A stretch of 64,000 nucleotides of DNA from Bacilli bacterium. Lineage in GTDB: Bacteria; Bacillota_I; Bacilli_A; RF39; UBA660. The position numbers were made by a program, and so were the translations under genes. A model generated the notes under the pieces. It was given only the letters and a program-made list of their open reading frames with translations, was not told where the DNA came from and searched no databases. The stretch covers positions 1-64,000 of the forward strand of contig JAFQTN010000007.1 in the NCBI GenBank assembly GCA_017409025.1. The letters are read 5' to 3'. Of this stretch, positions 54,878 to 64,000 are shown piece after piece. Every line of letters starts with the position of its first letter. Within the stretch, counting starts at the first letter, position 1.

Positions 54878-56473
54878 ATGAGGAGAAAATATGATATAAG
54901 GAATAAGAAAAATTTTATTATAATTTTAGTGTTATCAATTATTATAGTTACTATTTTCTCCTTATTTATCTATAAATATAGTAAGGCATCTAAAATAGAA
55001 TATATAATTGAATCTGGAAGTGTATTACAAGATGTTGATAAAAATTATCTTTCTATAGATGATGATGCTATATTAAAAATAAGATGGAATGGTAGTTATT
55101 ATTTAGTTTATAATGATGAAAATATTAATTTAGGTAAGAAGGTAATTATATATAATACAATTACTGGTGGTATGAATTTATATGGTACTTTTTACGAAAT
55201 AGGTAGTGATGGTAAAATTATTGAGAATAAGGAAGAGACAGTTTTAGCTAATACTACCAATGCTAAATTTTATAAATTAGATGATAGAGAATATTTAGTA
55301 GTTGATAGGACAATATCTAGTGATGATAAATCTATAGAAGCTAGTAATTATATTTTAGTGGAATTAGATAAAGCAGGTAATGCTAAATTATCTAATAATA
55401 AGATTAATTTAAAGACTATTACTCCTACTAAATTAATTACTTCTAAATATACTTTTGATATTGCTAATGAAATACTTAATTTTGGAAAATATGATATAGA
55501 TTTAAAGAAAATTATTGGAACTACTAATCAGTATAAACCAGAAGATGATGAGAATGGAACTGATAGCGGTACAGGTGATGGTATCGGATCAGGAACGGGT
55601 AGTGGTTCAGACGGAGGAAGTGGAACAGATACCGGAACTGGAAATGGATCGGGAGATGGTGCTGGCTCTGGAACGGGGAGCGGCAATAATATCGGAACAG
55701 GTAGTGGTACTGGATCAGGAACTGGTACAGGTTCTGGTAATGGAATAGGCAGTGGTGAATCTACTGGACCTGGAGATATTATCAATAATGGTGATGTTGG
55801 AAATATTCCTGATATGGATGATATTTTAGATAAGATTAAGATGACGTCTATAATTAGGGTAGTTGAAGGACTTACTCAAATCGATGTTGATTATGTTATA
55901 TATGATCCTTATAATGAATATAAATCTGTTTATGTAGAAGTTATTAAACCTGGAGAAGTGGAGATAGTACATTTATCTAAGACTGATACTCATGTCACTA
56001 TTGATTCACTTAATGCTAATACTGATTATAGACTTAATTTTATATATACTACGGTAAAAAAAGATGTTGAAACTGAAGTTGAAGAATTGATTCCTTATAC
56101 ATTTGAACAATTTGATTTAAGAACTAAGATGCCAGAATATTCTATATCAATTTATAAATTATCTAAAGTAACAAATATACTTACTTATAAAGTTAATTTA
56201 CAAAGTGGATATAGTATATCTTCTCTTAATGTTAATTTATCGTTTGATTATAATGAACTTGATGTCGAGTCTGGAAATATGATACAAAAGAAAGCATCTT
56301 TAGATGGGACTGTTTCTGTAAATAGTGGAAGTAGTTATGTTTTAGGTAATTTTGATATATCTGGTTATGAATTTGATGCTGATACAGTACTTAAGTTAAC
56401 TGTTAAGAATGTTACTAAAGGCGATATAGTACTTCCTGTTAATGCAACATATTCCTTTAGATTTGGGAGGTAG
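54878..56473 (+). CDS. Anchored surface protein, short paralogue of the giant protein
   Basis: This 531-residue protein has the same order as the giant protein: basic start, one helix (about residues 13-31), a beta-rich domain (about 40-225), a Gly-Ser linker (about 227-299), then Fn3-like sequence. The first post-linker segment aligns well: IDVDYVIYDPYN to NANTDYRLNFIYT here against IDVIFDVVNNTE to TPNTKYLFMVVNE in the giant protein. It is therefore a duplicate lacking most of the repeat chain. GGAGG precedes the ATG. The next gene overlaps its end region. Confidence 0.78.
   Translation: MRRKYDIRNKKNFIIILVLSIIIVTIFSLFIYKYSKASKIEYIIESGSVLQDVDKNYLSIDDDAILKIRWNGSYYLVYNDENINLGKKVIIYNTITGGMNLYGTFYEIGSDGKIIENKEETVLANTTNAKFYKLDDREYLVVDRTISSDDKSIEASNYILVELDKAGNAKLSNNKINLKTITPTKLITSKYTFDIANEILNFGKYDIDLKKIIGTTNQYKPEDDENGTDSGTGDGIGSGTGSGSDGGSGTDTGTGNGSGDGAGSGTGSGNNIGTGSGTGSGTGTGSGNGIGSGESTGPGDIINNGDVGNIPDMDDILDKIKMTSIIRVVEGLTQIDVDYVIYDPYNEYKSVYVEVIKPGEVEIVHLSKTDTHVTIDSLNANTDYRLNFIYTTVKKDVETEVEELIPYTFEQFDLRTKMPEYSISIYKLSKVTNILTYKVNLQSGYSISSLNVNLSFDYNELDVESGNMIQKKASLDGTVSVNSGSSYVLGNFDISGYEFDADTVLKLTVKNVTKGDIVLPVNATYSFRFGR
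55556..55774 (+). repeat. Gly-Ser-rich linker repeats in the second surface protein gene
   Basis: In-frame GGTAGTGGTACTGGATCAGG-like units encode G-S-G-T-G-D runs similar to the linker at 49.8 kb. G content is high against an AT-rich background. The long antisense open frame opposite it (Pro-rich) is an artefact of this composition. Confidence 0.85.
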
Positions 56474-56475
56474 TG

Positions 56476-57210
56476 ATGAAAAAAATTATTGAGTTTTGTA
56501 AGGAAAAATATAAAATATTGATACCTTTTATGGTGGGGATAGTACTTCTTGTAACTTTAGTTTTCTTATATAAAGAGTATAGATATGAAAATACTAAAAA
56601 TAAAAAAGAAATTAGTGTATATCAATATTTTGGTGGTATTAGAACTGAATATACTGCTATAGTCACTTATAATCTAAAGGATATTCTTGTTGGTATTGAG
56701 GCTAAGGATAAAAAAATTGAATATGATTCTAAGCCTGTATATTATAAGGATGAGGATAAAGTAATATTTCCTAATGAGATGACTGCTATTTTTCCTTTAA
56801 ATAATGGGTTGCAATATAAAATCTATAAATATGCTACTTATTATAAGGAAAATGATTTACATTATATTAAGAATAGTAGTGATATTGGAAATTATAGTTA
56901 TTTCTTCTTATATGATGGAAAAGATGTATTTTTCTTTCCGGATGAAGTAACACTTAATATTAATAATAAAAAATATAAAGATTTAGGTGCAATGTCTTAT
57001 GTTACTTTAGTTGGAGGTACTACATTAATTTATTATGATACATCTACAGATACATCTGAAGTAATTGAAACTGATAATGATATAGTAACTGTTACTAGTA
57101 ATAATGTCAATGTAAATATTAGTGAACGATACTTTTTATCTTTTGGTAAAAATGTATTATTATTTAGTCCTAATAATTTAAATCCGTTATCCAAAATGAT
57201 TGACAAATAA
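56476..57210 (+). CDS. Third single-pass surface protein of the ATPase cluster
   Basis: This 244-residue protein has one helix (about residues 13-32) and a beta-rich ectodomain resembling in layout the membrane-proximal domains of the two preceding proteins, but it has no linker and no Fn3-like part. The ATG at 56476 follows GGGAGG by five bases; the previous gene stops at 56473. No family is recognised. Its 3' end carries the -35 box of an internal promoter for the ATPase genes. Confidence 0.72.
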   Translation: MKKIIEFCKEKYKILIPFMVGIVLLVTLVFLYKEYRYENTKNKKEISVYQYFGGIRTEYTAIVTYNLKDILVGIEAKDKKIEYDSKPVYYKDEDKVIFPNEMTAIFPLNNGLQYKIYKYATYYKENDLHYIKNSSDIGNYSYFFLYDGKDVFFFPDEVTLNINNKKYKDLGAMSYVTLVGGTTLIYYDTSTDTSEVIETDNDIVTVTSNNVNVNISERYFLSFGKNVLLFSPNNLNPLSKMIDK

Positions 57211-57229
57211 TTATAGCAAATGTTATAAT
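57200..57229 (+). promoter_or_regulatory. Internal promoter before the ATPase genes
   Basis: TTGACA (57200-57205), an 18-base spacer and TATAAT (57224-57229). It would let the ATPase subunits be made in excess over the large surface proteins. Confidence 0.75.
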
Positions 57230-57236
57230 GAAATAA

Positions 57237-57515
<279 letters not shown>

Positions 57516-57516
57516 G

Positions 57517-58281
57517 ATGATTGCTTTATTTGCATTTGTTTGTTTAATTGTTGCCTTTCTTATTTTCTTAATGTTTCTTATTCTTAGAAAGACTGTAAGG
57601 ATCGTCAATGAACAAACAAAATCTTACTTTGTAAATAAGTTACAGGGTTATGACGATTTAATTTCTGAGAGAGAAAACAAACTATTAGAAATTGATGAAT
57701 TAATTAAGAATAGAGAAATAGGGAAAAAGGAAAATAAAAAGGAACTTTCTAAGGGTGGTTATGCGTTTGATACTAATGTTATTGATTTGTTTAATTCTAC
57801 ACAGTATCAAGATAAAAATATATTTGAACTAAATAGAAAAATAGATGAAAATTTTGTAGTTAATTATGAAGAATTAGTTAAAGATTTTTTAACATTTTGT
57901 GATGATTCTAAAGATTATAGTTTTTGTTTAAATTTAAGAAATAAATTTAATAGTGATGAGATATATAGACTTAAAACTTTAATGAATTCAGAATTTGAGG
58001 ATGAATTAAAAGTATTTTTAACTAGTAAGGAATATAAAGTATATGAAGCTTTTAAGTTAATTATTAATGAACATACTATTGAGAATTTTGTAATGTATTT
58101 AGATCAACTTGTAGATTTGAATAGTCCAATGGTAACTATTTTGGTTGGTAGTAAGAATGAAAATTATGATCATTTAAGTGAATATATTGAAACTAAATAC
58201 AACGATAGAATTTATAGAGGACTAAAAATTATATATAAAAATAGAGTATATGATTTTAGTTTAAGTGAAAGGAATATATGA
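57517..58281 (+). CDS. b/delta-like stator fusion protein
   Basis: An N-terminal membrane helix (about residues 3-24) is followed by a charged helix (ERENKLLEIDELIKNREIGK), as in subunit b. The C-terminal part (about 120-250) looks like subunit delta, ending YNDRIYRGLKIIYKNRVYDF, which resembles the delta motif in which a Gly-containing hairpin precedes a D-G/F-S segment. A fused b-delta would tie the membrane part to the F1-like head. It has 254 residues and starts 2 bases after the c-like stop without its own strong ribosome site, so it is probably translationally coupled. Confidence 0.68.
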   Translation: MIALFAFVCLIVAFLIFLMFLILRKTVRIVNEQTKSYFVNKLQGYDDLISERENKLLEIDELIKNREIGKKENKKELSKGGYAFDTNVIDLFNSTQYQDKNIFELNRKIDENFVVNYEELVKDFLTFCDDSKDYSFCLNLRNKFNSDEIYRLKTLMNSEFEDELKVFLTSKEYKVYEAFKLIINEHTIENFVMYLDQLVDLNSPMVTILVGSKNENYDHLSEYIETKYNDRIYRGLKIIYKNRVYDFSLSERNI

Positions 58282-58282
58282 G

Positions 58283-61243
<2,961 letters not shown>

Positions 61244-61244
61244 T

Positions 61245-61781
61245 ATGGATGCAAATGTGATTTTAGAAAATATTATTAATTTCTTATTTGTTGCCTTAAT
61301 ATTTCTTGGAGTATTAGCTGTAACATTTAAGATAACTCTTAAAAATTATAATGTTAAAACTGGTAAATTAAAATTTTATGGATTATTTTTAGGAATGGAT
61401 AATAAATCAATACTTGCATTTGGATCAATTACTTTGAATTATATTTTCTTGATTTGGTGTACTGCTACATTTTCTGGTATGAATATCTTTTATATATTAA
61501 TTACAACGATTTTTGTAGTACTATCTGATATTTTAATTAAAGATTATAGACGTATACCAATAGATTTATTATTTACTTTAATAAATTGTGTATGTATGTT
61601 TGTTATAAGTTTAATTTATGATTATTTAGTTAATGAATATACGACAATATTTTTACTTATAGTACTTGGATTAGTTATTATATTTGTATTTTTATATTTT
61701 ACATATATTACATTTAAGTGGCTAAACAATATAGTACTTAAACAGGAGCATTTACAAAAAAAGAATTATAAAAAACTATAA
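61245..61781 (+). CDS. Five-helix membrane protein of the ATPase cluster
   Basis: The 178-residue protein has about five hydrophobic helices (near residues 10-28, 57-77, 80-98, 106-127 and 134-160) and a basic C-terminus (QEHLQKKNYKKL). It sits between the epsilon-like and gamma-like genes where no ATP synthase gene belongs. It lacks the conserved helix with an essential Arg of subunit a; its only RR pair is in a loop (DYRRIPID). I do not recognise it. It may be the membrane partner that replaces subunit a. Confidence 0.7.
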   Translation: MDANVILENIINFLFVALIFLGVLAVTFKITLKNYNVKTGKLKFYGLFLGMDNKSILAFGSITLNYIFLIWCTATFSGMNIFYILITTIFVVLSDILIKDYRRIPIDLLFTLINCVCMFVISLIYDYLVNEYTTIFLLIVLGLVIIFVFLYFTYITFKWLNNIVLKQEHLQKKNYKKL

Positions 61782-61797
61782 AAGGGGAAGTGAAATA

Positions 61798-62562
61798 ATG
61801 AAAATTAAAAACGTTGTTAAAGTTATGAACTTCCAAGCTCTTCTTAGAATGGATAAATCATTAAAAGAAGCGGATAAATATAGAAATGTTGGTAAAGAAG
61901 TTACTGATATATTAAGTAGGATTATGTATAATAAAAACTTAATATTAGATAAGAAAATATTATTTCCAGAAGCTACTTTACCTGAACTTAATATATATAT
62001 AGCTAATGATTATGGTTTTTGTGGGAATTTTAATTCTGGTATTAGTAAATGTATAAGAAATGATAAAGATGCTTACAAAATTATTATTGGTAAGAAAATA
62101 ATTTATACTGATGATAAGGTATTGTTAAAAATAGATAAAGAGGATTTCTTAAAAAGATTTACTGAAATTGAAAATTGTATAGATAAGGCAGTAAAGTCGA
62201 TGAATTATAGTAGAATTAATGTTTATTATAATCATTATTATTCACTTACTTCATTTGAACTTTTAAAAATACAGTTATTTCCTGTTGAGTTTAAAGGAGA
62301 ATATTATGAAGGTGAAGATTTTGTTGCTGAGACTAATTTAAATAATATACTTGGTAGTTTGATGACATTTTATATATGTTATCAACTTAAGATGTGTGAG
62401 AGTATATCTTATGCAGCAGAGAATGTTTTAAGAACACAAATTACTTCTTCGGCGTTAGAAAAAATTGAAGAAAAAGAAGAAGAACAAAAACATGAAGAAG
62501 CAAAGTTAAAAAAGGAAAAGAGTGTCTTGAAGAGTGTTGAAAACTTTAAAAAGATTGCTTAG
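61798..62562 (+). CDS. F-type ATPase gamma-like rotor subunit
   Basis: Gamma features are visible at both ends: an N-terminal helix (KNVVKVMNFQALLRMDKSL), the Rossmann strand turn IANDYGFCGNFNSGI (about 68-82, parallel to SDRGLCGGFN), and a C-terminal helix with ESISYAAENVLRTQITSSA (parallel to SEHAARMxAMxxAT). The 30-residue tail after that helix (EEKEEEQKHEEAKLKKEK) is extra, highly charged and probably coiled coil. It has 254 residues. A rotor that couples ATP hydrolysis to the c-like ring is therefore retained. GGGGAAG precedes the ATG. Confidence 0.85.
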   Translation: MKIKNVVKVMNFQALLRMDKSLKEADKYRNVGKEVTDILSRIMYNKNLILDKKILFPEATLPELNIYIANDYGFCGNFNSGISKCIRNDKDAYKIIIGKKIIYTDDKVLLKIDKEDFLKRFTEIENCIDKAVKSMNYSRINVYYNHYYSLTSFELLKIQLFPVEFKGEYYEGEDFVAETNLNNILGSLMTFYICYQLKMCESISYAAENVLRTQITSSALEKIEEKEEEQKHEEAKLKKEKSVLKSVENFKKIA

Positions 62563-62579
62563 ATATAGAGGTGATTATA

Positions 62580-64000
62580 ATGATAAGACAAAGTTTAGAA
62601 TTTGATGATATATTAGAGAAGAAGTTTAAAATACTTAGAACTAGTATAATGTTAGGTAATTTAAGAAATAGGGAAGATACTTTAAGAGAGTATGAAGATA
62701 CTGCTAGAGAGATAGATAAGATTAGAAAAAATGTTTATGAAGAACTTTTAGCTAGTAAGTTATATACTACAATAACTTTAGAAGAAGAAGAAACTAGACT
62801 TAAAGATTTAATTACTTTTATTGAAAATAGAATACAAGAAAGAAATGACTTTGTAGACGATTATATTAAAATTACCTCAAACTTTTTAGATGGGCTTGAT
62901 AAAGTTTCTTTAGAAAATGAATTAGATAATTATAAGAATAGATATAGTAATATAGAAGAATATTTGAAAAATTGTGAACAAATAGAGTCTCTTAATAATA
63001 GGTTAAAAGAGTTAAGAGATGGACTTGAGGAAAAGTATGAAAACAAAGCTAATAATGAAATAGTTAATTCTAAATTAGAAGAAGAATTAATTGATGAATT
63101 TAATAAATATATATCTAATTATGAATATTATTCAGAATTAAATTATACGGATATAGATTTAGAACTTACTAAGATTGAAGAATCGTTGTTAGAAAAGAAG
63201 AGTGTATTAGATACATTTTTATCTTCATATCAAGCATTAGTTAATGCTGGTATATCTGGTGCAGAGAGAGAAGAATATGCATCTTATGTATCTGAAGCTA
63301 GAGTTAATTATTATGAAGATTTAGAAAAGAAATATATTTTAAATATATATAAACTAGTACTTGATAAACAAACAGATTATGAAAGATTATATGATAAGAG
63401 AAGTAGAATTGATTCTATATTAAACGAAAGAGAAGAAATGAGAAATTCTCTTGATATAAGTAGAAGAGACGATTTTAAATATTTTGTTACTTTATGTAAT
63501 GAACAATTTAGTATTATTAAATCTCAAAAATTTAATATGGAAAGTATTGATAAATTAATATTAGAAATTTCTGAATGTGAAAATAAATTAACTGAATTAA
63601 TGGAAACTAATAATAGAACTGAAATACAAGATATATTAACTGAATTTTCTGTTGATGCTCCGGAAATTGAAAAAATAGAATTACCAGATGAAAAAGAAGT
63701 TTATGAAGAGGTAATTAAAGACTTAGAAAAGAAACCAGATAATATGGTTGTTAGAATAAGGGATCCAATTAAGATAAATGTTAAGGGTGTTACTGATACT
63801 GCTAAATTAGTAATGAAGAAAGTAGTTATTGTGTTAGAACCTAAGAAATTTAATCAAAAAAGAAATAAATTAAAAGAAGCTGAATTAGAACTAGAAGAAG
63901 AGAAGAAAAATATAGAAGAGTCTATATTAGAAGATAATTTAGTTACTGAGAAAGTTAATGAAAATATAGATAATCAAATAGATTCAGTAGAAGAAATTGA
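62580..64000 (+). CDS. Long cytoplasmic coiled-coil protein, 3' end outside the window
   Basis: The frame opens at ATG 62580 behind AGAGGTG and has no stop up to 64000, giving at least 473 residues. The sequence is dominated by Glu/Lys/Leu heptad-like helices (IEESLLEKKSVLD; KFNQKRNKLKEAELELEEEKK) with no membrane segment or signal. A short beta-like stretch (NMVVRIRDPIKINVKGV) interrupts near residue 390. It is 17 bases after the gamma-like gene and probably belongs to the same machine, as a cytoplasmic scaffold or linker. There is no named family. Confidence 0.7.
   Translation, partial: MIRQSLEFDDILEKKFKILRTSIMLGNLRNREDTLREYEDTAREIDKIRKNVYEELLASKLYTTITLEEEETRLKDLITFIENRIQERNDFVDDYIKITSNFLDGLDKVSLENELDNYKNRYSNIEEYLKNCEQIESLNNRLKELRDGLEEKYENKANNEIVNSKLEEELIDEFNKYISNYEYYSELNYTDIDLELTKIEESLLEKKSVLDTFLSSYQALVNAGISGAEREEYASYVSEARVNYYEDLEKKYILNIYKLVLDKQTDYERLYDKRSRIDSILNEREEMRNSLDISRRDDFKYFVTLCNEQFSIIKSQKFNMESIDKLILEISECENKLTELMETNNRTEIQDILTEFSVDAPEIEKIELPDEKEVYEEVIKDLEKKPDNMVVRIRDPIKINVKGVTDTAKLVMKKVVIVLEPKKFNQKRNKLKEAELELEEEKKNIEESILEDNLVTEKVNENIDNQIDSVEEI

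Noticed and set aside
55528-55785. Antisense 85-residue proline-rich open frame
   Set aside because: It is the mirror of the Gly-Ser codons of the sense gene and has no ribosome site; the same applies to the shifted-frame opening at 49760-50002.

Overview
The window comes from a very AT-rich, walled, Gram-positive-type bacterium of the Bacilli/Mollicutes-related kind, for example an uncultured gut lineage such as RF39 (lineage is inference). RecA, WhiA, YvcK, YlxM, HelD, a PASTA-containing PBP and T-box leaders are Firmicutes hallmarks. MurE, MraY, FtsW and PBP show it builds peptidoglycan. TGA is used as a stop (for example at 7066-7068, 16760-16762 and 58279-58281) and Trp is TGG, so this is the standard bacterial code, not the Mycoplasma code.

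Layout. 1-13.6 kb: recA, a MiaB-like radical SAM enzyme, two anchored surface proteins on the minus strand, an EIIB-like domain protein, an orphan histidine kinase with Nudix and Smr genes, a DUF1016 nuclease, rRNA-modification genes, a lone pseudopilin, lspA-rluD and a rhomboid protease. 13.6-32 kb: hsp20, tRNA nucleotidyltransferase, ftsY-ylxM, a one-domain ClpB-like ATPase, murE, three tandem paralogues of unknown function, polysaccharide deacetylase, clpP, uvrB, yvcK, then ftsW, mraY and a class B PBP on the minus strand behind a structured RNA of unknown class. 32-49 kb: a large secreted C-type-lectin/FGE-like protein, whiA, a Tyr-type T-box operon (two small paralogues plus tyrS, acyltransferase-like, AMP-ligase, folD), helD, a BRO-N gene, a T-box operon ending in glyS, and a second FGE-like surface protein.

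49-64 kb holds the most unusual content: one collinear gene cluster starting at a consensus promoter. It encodes a 1937-aa anchored surface protein with a Gly-Ser linker and fibronectin-III-like repeats, a 531-aa shorter paralogue, a third single-pass protein, and then a divergent F-type ATPase: c-like proteolipid, b/delta-like fusion, alpha, beta, epsilon-like, a five-helix membrane protein, gamma, and a long coiled-coil protein that runs off the window. The alpha and beta catalytic residues are intact, but the c-like subunit has alanine where the ion-binding Glu/Asp should be and no subunit a is present. I infer an ATP-driven machine that does not pump ions and instead works on, or through, the large surface proteins. 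It is conceptually related to the F1-like X0 ATPases of mycoplasmas but differs in retaining a c-like subunit and in its giant ectodomain partners.
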